Shown: positions 23,257-37,100 of the stretch, one piece after another
Layout of the letters: every line of letters begins with the position of its first letter
How positions within the stretch are numbered: position 1 is the stretch's first letter
Assembly: GCA_036785705.1 (NCBI GenBank)
Contig: JAWUZG010000970.1
Span: forward strand, 248,001 to 312,000
DNA length: 64,000 bases
DNA from: Acanthornis magna
Taxonomy: Eukaryota; Chordata; Aves; Passeriformes; Acanthizidae
Reading direction: 5' to 3'
Position numbers and translations under genes: made by a program
Notes under the pieces: generated by a model
The model's database searches: none
What the model was told of the DNA's origin: nothing
What the model saw: only the letters and a program-made list of their open reading frames with translations

Positions 23257-26200
23257 TGCTCAGTGGAAATGAGCAGATTTTCCCATCACAAAAGGCGAGG
23301 TGCCACCATTTATCCAATCCACAGCATCCTGTCACACTTCAAAAAAGAAAAACTTGCTGTCTCACTGCGTGTTTTGCAGCACATGTAATTTCTGACCTGG
23401 GTGTAAAAAGCTCCAACACAGCCCCAAAGAAAGGTGGTCTGTTCCCTTCTAGGCCACTATACTAGCAGAGTTTAGCCTGAAAGTGAAATGACAGAGAGGG
23501 CTCCAGTAGCAGAGCAGCGATTTCACTTGTATTATTGTTAGTCCTGTGACAGTCAGTGATTCTTTATATTCCTGTAAAGTCACAGCTCTACTACCAATTT
23601 GTGCTTGGTCAGCAATTCAATATTCTCAGCTGTTTTCCTTCAAGTCATTCCTAACAGCCTCTGACTCACAAAGGAGAACTAAATATAACTTCTACTTCAT
23701 TCACTGCTGCTACAGCTGTAAGAAGAAAGCAAGCAGAGGCAGAGCACAGGGGTCCTAACCACACCACTGCCTCAACTCGCAAGCTGCACATAAACCACAC
23801 TGGTTTCCTCCAAATGCTCAGTGAGATGGACCCCACCATCTTAGAAACAGTTATAGAATTTGTAGTGGCAAGGGAGCTGCAAAAAGTGGTATGTCTGTAG
23901 TACCTAGCACTTCACTAACTACTGTCTGGCTAATGAAGCTGAACCTTTTTACACAGCTTAATGTTACTACAGCATTTTGCTTGAAGTGCATAAAGACTCA
24001 AAGAATGTGAAATTTAGCAGTTTGGGGGGGGTGGATATATCCAAGTACAATTTAAAGGATATAATTAAAATCTCACTTTCATGCTTTTCCAAGAATCTAG
24101 CCTCTTAGGGTTTTACAGAACAAAACCCAGCAGTCAGATGAGAGAGATTTTCACTAAGTAACAAAACCAGAATATCATGACAAAAATTAATTTTGTATTC
24201 TATAAATTCCAGGAACAGGAAGCAGCAATAAAGGGAAACAGAGTGTTATTATAGGGTTTGAAGGAGGCCTTATGATTACATTTTTCAAAGCTAGCAATGA
24301 AATTGAGAATTATCCTAGTGAATTAAATATCTCAAAAAGATATAGAAGAAGCAGTGTTCTCTTTGTGTTTCTGTAAAACCAACACACTTGGAATAAGATG
24401 CAGTAGTTATGGAAAATTCCTCCTGGGCTTCCTTCTCAAAAGCAGTTGGGAATTCAGTATAACTCCTAAAATTATTATTATTGTTATATATATAGAACAC
24501 AAATTTAGTAGCACTTTTAACCATCTGGAAGTGGATTTTACACATTACTTAATGTAAACCAAGTAAATTACAAGGTCTTTATATATTTTGTAGCCTGCAA
24601 CCTATGCTTTCATCAGTTTTAGGCTGCATGTATTTGTTTTAAATTTAGAAAGTGGTCCACTTAACCTTGAACTTAAGGAGCAGCTATCATGTGGATAATT
24701 GATTTTGGTTACTTTCTTAATTGTTTTTCCAGTTAATACAGCCAGAACACGTGTCCCTTCGACTTTCAAAATACAGCATTCCAAGTTAACACCTTTCCTG
24801 TTCTTGCCCTTTCCTGTTAACACCTTTTCCATTAAAAGCCTCTCCGATAGAAAGAGTCAGAGATCGAGGCTGGCTCGGGTACACATAACGCTGATTAATC
24901 ACCAAGAACACAGAGGCTAACCGCTGAATGACTTTGATGGAGGATGTGCATACTCCTTACAGCGCAGCTGAGCTGTGCTGCAAACTGCTGGGGAGACAGC
25001 ATGGTTTATGCCACAGAGAGTATTGCTATATGAGAAATCTTAAACCCAGCCTCAAGCAGTTCAGACTAAGCTGTGGCTACCTTCACTGCAACATCCATCA
25101 CTTCATTTTTGGCATCTTTTATCCCAAAGGCATCCAAGCTGTAAATACCTGCATGACCACAAAAACCGTACATTTCCTTTGCTGAGGAAAACTGCATTCT
25201 CATTTCACTTTTAAAGCTTGTCTCAAAATTCTCTTCACAGTGATCAAGGTCATGCACTGCCAGATTCCAGTGCTTAAATTTTCAAATGGGCATCATTCTG
25301 TATCCACTTGCACTTACTAAAATTCACATCTTCCTTCTATCGCCTGAGAAGTGGGAAGCCAGCTGCTTAAAGCATATAAAGCAGGAAAGGAAGCATGGCT
25401 TTTGAGGGGACTGATAACATATACCCTCATATCCATATAGCCTTCTGTCAATGGATTTGTTCAAGGTCTTCTTCCATATTTCACTTAGGTTGTTTCAAAT
25501 GTCTCACAGATAAGGACCAGAGTGAGGTACTGTTCCACAGGGACTCGGTGCGCAAGAGGTCATGGAGCACTGGCAGAACACCATCCGTCCTTCTCCAGGT
25601 CCAGGGAGCACTAAAAGCATCACAGTAAAGCTGCGTGCAACTTGGTTTCTTACACTAGAGGTTTCTGGGCTCAAAATCAAAAGCCTACAGATTTATAGGT
25701 CTCATTCCTGTACCACAAAGCCATTCACTCTGTGTTGGAAATAACTGATCTTCTGATGCAGAGCAGCTGGGAGGATTGGGTAGTTTTACACAGAGTAGTT
25801 TTACACATGAGCAAGTTGTATGCAGGCACTGAAATGCAGTGCGTCTGTGGTATAAAGAGGGCATTGGTGATGTTCTTAATAGCCCTTTACTGAGACTAAA
25901 AATGGGGGGAAGGAAGCAAAGGCCACAAGCTTTAAATATTAACGTGCTTGAATATCAACCACAGAAAATCTTCGCCCTGAGCAGAGAAACTCTCTCACTG
26001 CAGGACAGATGTTTCTAAAAGCTGACTAACCAGAAGGGCAGGATAATAATCTTATAGCAAATTGGGTATTTTCAAAACTAGTCCAGTCTGAACAGGAACT
26101 GGAGATTCCTTGACTTTGTTCTGTTAAAATCCACTTTGAGAAGCAATAAGAATGTATTTTCAGAAGGCACCTAGGAGATGTAAGAATCGACAAATCTTAA

Positions 26201-28865
26201 CTTCTATACATTCCATGGCTCTCACATCAATTTATGCTAGTACATGGGTCTGAGAACCCCAAGTCAGACATTTAGGCACCTGTGCCATGGGAAGAACAGT
26301 GTCTGGGGAGATGGAGGTGGATCTCAAGGGGCTAGAACAGCATGTTGAGATATTCAGCATTTTATGAATTCCATTTTCAGAAAACAAAGGAACAATTTAT
26401 GCTCAAATTCAGGGATCTTCAGTCATTGTTCTAAAGCCTTGGAAGGCCTCATACTAGATTTCTCAGGGGTATTTTAAGCATTTAAATCCCATTATCATGT
26501 ATGAGCTTTCACAGATCAGCAGCTCAGCATGTAATTCAGGGGATTTTCAAGCACGCCTTCCTCCCAATAGCTCCTGTGTGAGTTAGTCATAAAAAAAAAA
26601 TGTAGGACAGGACTAATTATAGAATAAAACCTGACAGAGGTGGTCGATCTGAAAGATTTTCTTTGGAATAATAATTTTAAGAACAACTATATTTAACCGT
26701 ATTTCTGAATTCACAGTTAAAAAATAGTCCCTGTTACTCAAGACAAACTCTCGCTCTGCAGTATGTCCTGTTCACTGCAGTCTTAGCAAGCAACTGATTT
26801 TCCCCATTTTTGTAGCAGTCTTGAAATCGTATGCCCCAACTCTAGTTACTGCTTTAAACAGAGCACAATTCCTCCACATTTCTCTTGAAGGGCATATTTA
26901 AGCTTTAGTTTTACAACCTCTGCATCTCAAACACCCTCACTCTGGATATTTCCAGACTAGTCATAAGAATTCAGCAATGCCCCAGCATTGCCAAGAGGAA
27001 TATTATTTTGTATATAATTGTACTTTGAAGATGCTTTGGAATGGCACCTTCCCTGTGAAAGAGCATCATACTAACAATTAGTTATGGCTTTGCCTGTGTT
27101 AGCTCTCTTCCAGGTCCTCTATTTCCATTTCCTCTTCAGTTTTTTTTTATTCAACCATTTTAAAAATCAGGCCTCAAACTGACCCTTTCCCTGTTCTCTG
27201 AGATGACACCCATCCTCTTACAATCTTTATGAAGTAGCTGCTAATGGTACCAGACCTGCTTTGACTCACTCTCCAACCACTCCAGAATGAAGATATTCCA
27301 GTTCGAAGGAACTTACTTTGGCCTTTTGAAAAGTGCCCTTGAAAAAAACACAGTGCTTAGAACAGAGTCATTCCATGGTAGATGCCCCCCTGCAATCCCA
27401 AGGTGTGACTGCAGTCAGACAGATGCACCCAAGCCAGACATAGCCCTGGTTATCCAGCTCAGTTTCCATGCTCTTGACAAGCCACCATGTTCTTACCAAG
27501 GCTCATTGGCACCTGCTCCATGGCTTGGAAAACAGGTCCTAAGTGACCATGGCTGTACATGGCTGTTCCTGATGTACAAACACTACAATATTTAGCCCCC
27601 AGATTTTCCAGCAGATATCTCCCGAACCATTGGAAATAGGAACTTCCATGTTAGCCCAGGTGAGACCTGTGGTCATGAACGAACAGCACAAAAATAAGAC
27701 GGGTATTAAGCCACAGGGTGAATATTCTTCTTATATATTCTTCCCTCACATCTAGGGGAGAAAAAAGATGACACAACACAGTACAGGTGTTTTCCAGAGA
27801 AAAATGCATTTATTAAATATTATTTAAGATTAGTAAGTGGGAATACCTGTAAATGTATCAGCCCACATCAAAAATTCTAGTGCACAGAACCTAAGAGCAG
27901 ACAGCAGAGGAAGGCAATGAGAAATGTCCTGTTGTGACCTCACCACCTGAGGAAGGTGTTAATGCCCAACAAAAGACATCCCTGTGGTAAATCATTAGAA
28001 TGCAATTATAACTTCAGAGTGGCCTGGACCACATAATTTACAACTTCAATACTTCCAGAACTCAGACAGAATCTTGCTGCAATTAAGCAATTTATTTCTC
28101 AATTAGCAATGAATTTAACAAACACAAGAGACAGAAAAAAATATGAAAGTGTGGGTTTTTAAAAAGTGAGACAGTTGAGGAGTACACAATGCAGTAAGTT
28201 ACGCTCAGGTCTACTAAGTCAGACCAGGATCGATGTGCAAATATCTTGAGCAGGGAAAGGTGACCCCCTCTGTATAACTGGTAAAGAAATCAAATAAGCA
28301 AAGACCTCAAGAGACAAGCCAGCCTCCTGCTTCATATAGCCAATACTTCATCAAACAAAACACTGTTGGAGCTCTTCACGGCTCCTTCCGATATACTCTG
28401 ACCACGAGGGCTATTTTCTCCAGCCACAGCTGATTGATAAGTTATTCTAGGCTCAGAGTAGACAGGAAGTTCCTTCTGATTCAGACAGAAAACGCGGATA
28501 TGAACACGGAAGCAGCAGAAGGGAGCTGTCACTGAACAGAGGGCTCTGGAGCATGAGCCTGGAACTTCATTAGATCCCCCCATAGCTGTATCTATAATAG
28601 TGATCCGGCAAGGGCACAGATATCAACACCCTCTCATGACACTGCTTGCTGTCACGCTGAGCCCATTTTGACTCACATCACCCAGACGATGTAAGGACAC
28701 AGCCACAGAGCATTCTTCTCATATGCAGCATGGATAGTGGAGGAAAATGGGGAGTCTAGACATGCCTGTGGTGCTACAGAAAGAAGCCAGGCCAAGTTGC
28801 CCTCAAGACCACACAGTAAAGGACCGGGACCATTTTATTTTCTGACAGACATGTACCTGAGAATG

Positions 28866-28905
28866 ATTTGGGTTGGAAGGGACCTTACCCTATCTTATAG
28901 AAGTA
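28866..28905 (-). mobile_element. Short CR1 3'-end scrap
   Basis: GATTTGGGTTGGAAGGGACC followed by TTA matches the stretch just inside the CR1 3' terminus in reverse orientation. Only about 40 bp remain, so the call is tentative. Confidence 0.5.
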
Positions 28906-31900
28906 CTAGGAACTGCAGAGACAATTGCTTCTGTTACTAAGAGATGTCAAGTACTATAAAAATTATAACAGTTTCCCTGGTCTAAAAAAAGCCTAACGTC
29001 CTTTTATTTTTGACATGGATGAGTCAGCAGATAGGATAGGCAATTCCCAAATATAGCGCCTTGCACCAGAGGACACAGCAAGAAGAAAATTTGATCAAGG
29101 CTTCCTCCCTCACAGAGATCACATTGCTTGTGATAAGCCACATCAGTCAAATAGCGTTGCCCATCACCAGCCTTTCCTTATAAGGGCCTTGGAGTGTTCC
29201 AACAGCAAGGAAAACAGTATTTTGTTTGGTATGAGATGAGGAGATGACTTACATAAACTTTCTGATGTAGTTAAGACAACTTGGGGTACCCAGCTGGAAC
29301 AAGAACAAAGTGATCAAATAAGTAGCTGTCTGGGTTGTCACATTCTACCCATTTTTAGGTAGGTCTCATACTAAAACATGTTCTCTGGATCATTTTGAGC
29401 TTTCCTTAGCAAAGGCTTGTTGGGCAGACATTCCAGACAAGATACTTCATACTACACACACTGCTCAACATTGACATTTTTGTCTGAAAATTTTGTTAAA
29501 CTACAGGTATTTTCTAACTTTTGGCTGTATTTTAGTTCTGTGAGATATAACAATCCCATGGTAGTACAAGCCAATCCCTGGCTTGCCACGTTTTTCTGAA
29601 ACAATAAAGTCCAGTCACCTTGACTCACAAGCCTCTCTGCAAGATGAAGTGCATTGCTATGCAATTCAAATTTCAGAGACTTTCTGGCTTTACAGCCAGG
29701 TCCCAGAAGATGAGATTCATCACACTTCTACTAACTTCAAGCAAAGCTATATCAATTTACTCCAAAGAGAGATATGATATAAGTGAGTACTTGTGGACCC
29801 CTCCCTGATGAAACAGCCATGAAAATAATTATGTTTTTAAGAGTTAGCTACAAAGATCCTAGGATTAGAACACCATTGTATTGGTAACTTGCTGGGTATT
29901 CTTACACATATCTGCTTAAAAACACCAAGCTGAAAGTACCTTCACTAACATTTGAGAGCAATTTTTGTGTAATGAGTTATATAATGTAGGCAGTTTCCTC
30001 TTTTGCAAGGCATCTACATACCCAGGAAAATGAATGCTCTTATGAATATAAAAATGTAACCACCAGACCCTAAAACATGTCTTGCAGAACTGTTTTTTGA
30101 ACATAAGTATCAGACAAATTGTGTAAGTCACAGTGTAAAGTGAACCTCATTTATAAGTACACTCCAAATACTTTGCAAACTGCTGTGTCTCACTGGAATG
30201 CAGCAACAGGTTTGAATGGAAGTGTGGATTATCAAAATTTACTGTAACATTCAATGTCAATATTAAGCAGACTAGAATCAGATTTTAGGAACAGAATTTA
30301 ATAAGCCTATGTAACGCTGAACATAAATCATGCCATCTATAAAAACCGTCACCTGAGATGATTTTTATAAAACTACCAGACATTTTCCACACCTTAACTC
30401 ATTGCCTGGACTAAGAACATAAAAATCTTGAGTTATTTCCATGGATTTCCCAATGATTTGAACCTTCAATTTTGGACATTGTTTCTCATATCTTCTCATA
30501 TCTTAACATTTATACATTTCCATAAATATGTAAAGTTACTAACATGTAATGATAAATCACTACAGTATACAATCAGGTAATTTAACAAATGTTATATCAA
30601 TTCAAGCCTCCAAATCCATGGGTATCAAACCACTTATTCCTATTTCTATCTCTGTCTCTATTCATTTCCTGTCTCATCTCACTCAAAATATACCAGACAC
30701 TGAGTATATTTGTATGCCAAATGATTGTGCTACAAAAGGATGGAATGAATTTTTGAAGGACACACGCTAAGGTACCCAAAACACTAAGAAATAAGACCTC
30801 ATAGCTGCATCTTTCCCCAGTTTACAATCCCAAGTCACTAAGTACACGATCTGTGGCTATTTGTTGAGCTAAATATCTACTGTGATGCATGAATGCGTAA
30901 CTGGGAATGCATCTTCCTTCTTGAGAAGTACATTAATTCCCTCAGTTCAGGATGTTCTCAGATGCAAGAACAGTGGGTATGAGAACCCCCTTCCCTCAAA
31001 GGTGTGCCCTTCATAAGTTAAGCAATCAAAATAATCAGATTATTTTTTCCCCCACAGCTTCAGAGCACAGAACTCAGTATCTCTTGCAAAACACCTTTAG
31101 GGCTTGTTAAGTAAACACACAGCCTAACAGGTAACATGTTCTAGAGAGAGAAGACACCAGAAGTATATAAATATCTGGTCCAATTAAACAAAATCTGATA
31201 GCAAATTCCAGTTTGGCTTAGCATTAATGGAATTCAGTAGAGGCATTTCCTAATTTACCCCATAGTTTCCAAGAACAGGATCATAGAGAAACATGCAAAA
31301 ATTATAACAGAAGAATGCTCTCACATTACTAAAGCAGATACATGAAAAATAGAGCAAGTTCTTTGTTGACCTTTCTATATCAACTTTTTCCTCATCAATA
31401 AGAGCACAGCATGAATGCAATTAACATACAAGGGGAATAAGAGTCAAAACAAACTGGATCTCAAGAGAGGAAATCATAGCAGCAGATGGAGGCAGCAGTA
31501 AACATTAAAGATGCTGGCAAGACCCAGTTCTCTCCTCTGGCATTTCTGAAGAAATATTTATTCAGCGTTAAGCCTACACACATAATAGTCAACTTGAAAT
31601 GAAAGTATATTTTCTTGAAGGGGAACACTGTCAAATGCACAAACTCAGTGCAGCAGTACTTAACAGCCAACTCACACAACCAGCAGATGATCTTCCTTCC
31701 TTCCAGCACTGTCAGGGACTAAGTTTGCTCTTGTCAGTAACTTCACTTTTGTATGGCAAGATACAATTTAAGCCAAGAGAAGTTAATACACAACAAAGAA
31801 CAGAAAAAGCTGCTACCAACAGTCTCACACTCACCCACTTGCAAGTCTGCAGCCCTCCTATTAACTTTACCATGAAAGTTGAGCTTCTCATTCCTTTATA

Positions 31901-32160
31901 GGCCAGGCAACACATGTGAGTGATCATCATTATAGAGGACACCTGAAGCTGGGTTTAAGTAGGGTAATAGATTAAACACCTATTAAATGGAAGTCAAAGG
32001 GCACAAGAGTATAAATCAAGCATTCAGGAGCCCCTTAAGCCATGGTGGCAGGAGGTTTTAATTGGGTTTTCTGTTGAGGTAATTCCTCTTTTGTGATTTA
32101 TAGTGAAGAAACAAACTAGTCGTATTTTGAAACTCTAATTCATTGGGGAACATAAGATTA

Positions 32161-32231
32161 ATTTAAAAAAATTTAAAAAAAACCCAACAAACTAACAAAA
32201 ACCCCACAAAACTCTCAAATTAACCAAAAAG
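32161..32231. repeat. A-rich/AAC low-complexity tract
   Basis: TTTAAAAAA blocks run into AACCCAACAAAC-type sequence made almost only of A and C. Confidence 0.75.
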
Positions 32232-34050
32232 ACTTTTACAACCACCAAAATCCTACTCTGACTAACATGAAAGATCTGAAGAATCTATCTAACTTCTCTG
32301 GCAAAGAAAGTCTGGAAGGTCTCCTCACTGCACTTAATCTCTGTGTTGCAATTCTAAAAGCATTATACTAAGCTGCCTCACTACAATAGGTACCAGGGAC
32401 ATTTGAAAATGTCCCTGGCCTAAGGCTTGAAGGAGTCTGAGACTGAGGAGTGTCACATGGCTATTCTTCCTCATAAATGAATTGAAATTGCATTTAGATG
32501 CCATTATAACAGTCAGGAATGAAGTCAAATATCTTGGCAAAACACTTTTATCACCCCCACCTATACAATTAAGGTTCAAAGAGAGCCCCAGGTTTTCTTC
32601 CACACAGCCACCTAAGATGAAGAAGCACTTAAGGCTGAGTCAGTGGTGAAATGAGAACTCCATCGGCATTGTGAGGAATTTTGCCATTGACTCCAATGAA
32701 ACTACACTATTGCCCGAGGTAATAAGATATGTTACCATCTCTTAAGATAACACTGAAAAGCATAAAAGTGTCTTCTCATCTTCTGTATAATTCAGAATAT
32801 ACAATAATAATAATAATACCATTTCAGACAGCTTCTGAATTAAGCCTGTTATTTCTTGTGAACCAGGCATCTTACAAAAAGACTGCCAATCTTGATTGTG
32901 AAATTGGACAGAGATGAATCTAGCAAACTCCTAGGCAAATTTCTAAAACAATTAGTTAGCCTTACAGTTAGAACCACGTTCCTCATTTCTAGCCCGCATT
33001 AGCACTGCATTAATTTTGAGCACCTTTATCAAAATACATTATTTTCTCTAAAATTATAGTTAACTACCAGAAATTGCTTCTACTACAACAGCCATAGTGT
33101 TGATTACAGCAATGAAAATGCTACAAATCAGGTAAAAAGTCTGCCCTATAAAAGCTACAGTCTATTCAATGTAATTAAACAGATTATGACCAAGATGCAC
33201 CTTAACAACAGCAAAACCATTTAATCACTGGAATAAGTAACCAAGAAAGTCATTACCCCCTCTATAGCTACAGAAACAAAGGGCTTTGGGGTTTCATTAC
33301 AAAACACAAACATTTATTTTGGACTGACACAAAATGAGTGGTTTTGTTTCATTTGAGACTAATACATTACTTTGTCTTACCTTTTGTCTTTCTGTCTTGG
33401 TCCATTTGCTAAACAAAACAAAACCAAACTATTTTCAATGGAAGAGCCAAAGGATTAAATTTCAAAGCAGAAATATTTTGACATTTCAATTGTAACTTGA
33501 AATATTTGATTTTGAGTCGTGCTTTATAAAAATGCTTTTTTCAAAACCTTTCTGGTCTACTTCCATGTTTTGTTTTCTCCACTGAACCAAATAAAAAGAT
33601 ATTTCCCTTCTCCAACCCTCCATAAACATTTTTTTCCAGTGAATTTACAATCTGTCAAAACAAAATTATGTCCTCATTTAAGGAATAGGTAAAAATCATT
33701 CCAAAAGTTGGAGAACAGAGTTACTGCCTTTGGTAATCATGGGATGTTGAATAGCCAAGTATAACAGTATCTTTCATCCTTGAAATTGGTAACTTAGGCA
33801 AAAAGTTATAGAGAACTTTCTTTGAATGCTAGGTATATCAATCATGAATTGAAGATCCTGGTTTTTCCACTTCTAGATGTACAGTGTTCAAATTGCACTC
33901 AAAACCTCTAATAAAAAGGCATAATTGGTGACCCAGTGAAAGTTCCAGGCTATGTCAGTTCCCACCAGACTACGTCAGTGACATCATGGATCATCTCACC
34001 ACTAAGCAAAAAACCATTGGGACAAGATTCATGGTAGAGTATGAATTGGT

Positions 34051-34121
34051 AAAAAAAACCCAAACAGAAATAAACAAACAATCCCCAAAATAAACAAAAA
34101 ACCAAAACCAATCAAAACCAC
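34051..34121. repeat. A-rich/AAAC low-complexity tract
   Basis: Runs of AAAACC, AAACAAAC and AACCAAAACC lie on the plus strand, similar to the tract near 14.7 kb. Confidence 0.75.
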
Positions 34122-37100
34122 ACTAATTTTCTCAGATTAAAAAAAAAGGCACTCAAATGTATTATTTAGATAACTACATCTCATTGACTTGAAAGGGCTT
34201 AGCTCTCTTAAATGAGATACCACTGCCTGAATAATTAGATCCCAATGTTGTTTTGAAGATCTGTCCCTTAATCTTCAATCTTATCAGCACAAAACACCCA
34301 GAATGAGCAGCTGTCCTGAGCCACGAAACAGGGGAATAGAATGAAAAAGTGACTTAATTACCCGTTAAAAATTCATTCTTCAGAGAATATAATATCATAT
34401 AACACCAAGCAAGCAAACAGAAGAGATGGAAACATATCTTGTTAGTGTGTTGTGTGCTATTTCCTCAAAAAGTCAGCACACAACTGTTATGAGATTAAAG
34501 ATTCTGGAGAGAAAAGGTGCTCTGCTGAATTAGCTCTAATAAGTGCAGTGCACCATGCCCACAGTGAAACACAGTCATAGAAATCAAAAGGGTTTTAAAA
34601 CTGTAGGTACAAGCAGAAGATTTATGTCAATCTGTCCTTGTTACATATTCACAAGTGCAGCAATGTTTTAAATGTCCCACATGAAAGTCTGAGGATGATG
34701 TCAAGAGGATGTTATTGACACTGGAACCTTGCTAGCAGGCTCGTGCATCAAAGAGATTACACTTCTCACTTGCAGGTGTCCCTGAGAGTGGAATTGGTCT
34801 GCCCATGATTGCTGCCTGTTTACTTTTGAACACCATCAGTGAATTAAGGTGGACACTGTCACCACAGAATTCTGACTATTTTTTAGTTCAGAAATAATAG
34901 TGTTCTAGTCTCTTGAGGGTACCTGCCTGTAAACCCTCCAGTCCCACGCCCTCTGAAAGTGCATCAGGATCAATGGTGGAAATTTTTTATTGGACTGGCT
35001 AAAAAGAAGATAACATTTCCCTTGTGTCTTTATTCAAACACCTGGGATAGATTTGACATGCTTATTTTCTCATAACATCTATAAATCATAGGAACAATCA
35101 GTGTGTGCTCTCTTCAGTTTGGGGTTTTTCTTTCTAAATAGAGGTTAAAAGTTCTGGAGATCCTCATACTCAGACAGGTGCATCCTCAGACAGGTGCTGT
35201 CTTTGGGTTGCAATTTGATACAGGTTCTCCTGAAAGTAAATCTATAGCTGGTTGCAAAAGCTGAGATGGCACTTATCTAATCTTTCTCACTGCTCTCTGG
35301 GAAGTAATTGTTTGGAGAGAGACTTTCATTGCTCAAGTCTAGCAATGTTTTCAGAACAAGAAATATGGACTAAGAGACAATCAACGACAGCCTGGCAATT
35401 CACACTTGGCCTAATGGCTAATTACATTACAAATACACTGTAGTTGCACTGTTTCAGACAATAAAAACAAAGAACTAGAACCAGAAGATGCCTTCGCAGA
35501 GAGGTTTTCACAACATCCTCCAGACAACGTGATTTCTGCCTGATCACTGCCACTCTCAGACACTGCCAGTACACATGGGCAACAGCACCATCACAGTGTT
35601 GTCCTTCCCATCTTTGGTCTTATAATCAAAATATATCTTTTAAAACTGTGCTTATGCTGATCACACTGTATTTACATACTACCTTCACTCTGACCTGTTG
35701 TTAAGATCTGTATTACACATAAAAGTATAGAAGAGACCAAGCACAGAGTAATTGCATTATAAATTTACAATGGCTGCTTTATGAAAGCCAACCAGTTTAT
35801 CAAAAGATGATAGGAAGCAGTACAATGACATCTGGAATAGAGATCAAACAGATAAAATATTAAGACTCCAGGGGATTTTGAGAGCAGTTATTAATGTTGT
35901 CCTCATGACCCTCAGCATTCAAGCAGAGGTCAAGTTTTCAGTTGCTCTCATTTCCATGTGGGCACCAAAACACAGAAGAACTCGGCACATGGCATGTGAA
36001 GCAACTTTAGCAACCTCACCTCTGGGGACAGAACACACAGGCATGAGAGAGTTACCCAAAGATCCTTTGGTTCAAACATTTTTCCTCAGAGGAACCAGAG
36101 ACAGGAATACAGCAGAGAGAGAAACTCATCTGATGTGGCCTAACCACTCAAGCACAGTAACTCATGCACGTGGCAGCCACAGCTCAGCCTGCCCAGAAAC
36201 TCAGCCCCTGGCTGGCTGTCCCACTGGGAGCTGACAACTCTGGAAAGTCTTCCCTTGGCAGGGGTGCTCTGCTCTTGAACATACCTTACACCACACCTCC
36301 AACCGAAGAAACCGAATTTCTTAGAATGATTCTGAGCAGTTTCCCCTCACCTACCCTTGGCCTAGAATTACTCTTCCCTTGAGAAACCAAATCTTAAAAA
36401 TTAACCCACGCTCCCAGGCACTAATCTTCCTAGTCAGTGTATTTTAAAACAACATAGCCGTCTAGCGGCAGCTGCTGCTGCAAATACTCTCTGCTGCACA
36501 TATTTGCTGTCCAACACTTGACACTTCTAGAAAATAGTGGGTTTGATGTTTTGCTGTTTCATTTGGGTCTAAATTAAGGCTTTTTGCTTCTAAACCATGT
36601 AGACACACTGCATTTGCAAAGCTTATTTCAAAACAGCTAGGCCCAAGAGCAAGAAAGTTTCTTACTGAACAGTGCAAACACAAACATGATGAATGGAGGC
36701 AGTCTCTGAGTGAAGACGGGTCACTGAAATACTTCTAATTCTTACTGCCTATTCCTCTTCACTCAGCGTCCACTCACAGGCAAAAGTTCATTGGCTTATG
36801 TGAGGTCCCTGTCACATCTTCAAACACTTGTGTTTCTGCATTTTGGATTACACAGCTCCTAAATATTTCCTGGGATTGTGATACTTGAATTCACCAGCAC
36901 CAACAAGAATGAAAAAGAGAACTAACAATTCCTAGCCTATATATTTTCAGCATAAGATAGAAAAAAAGCACCTAGATTTATGATTTTGATTGTCAAAAAA
37001 GCATCTTCTGTGTTTCTGGCTCAGGGGACAAGAACAAATCTATATCCAAAGATGGTGATGGCAGAATATGACAAATTATGGCAATTAATAATTTTTGCTA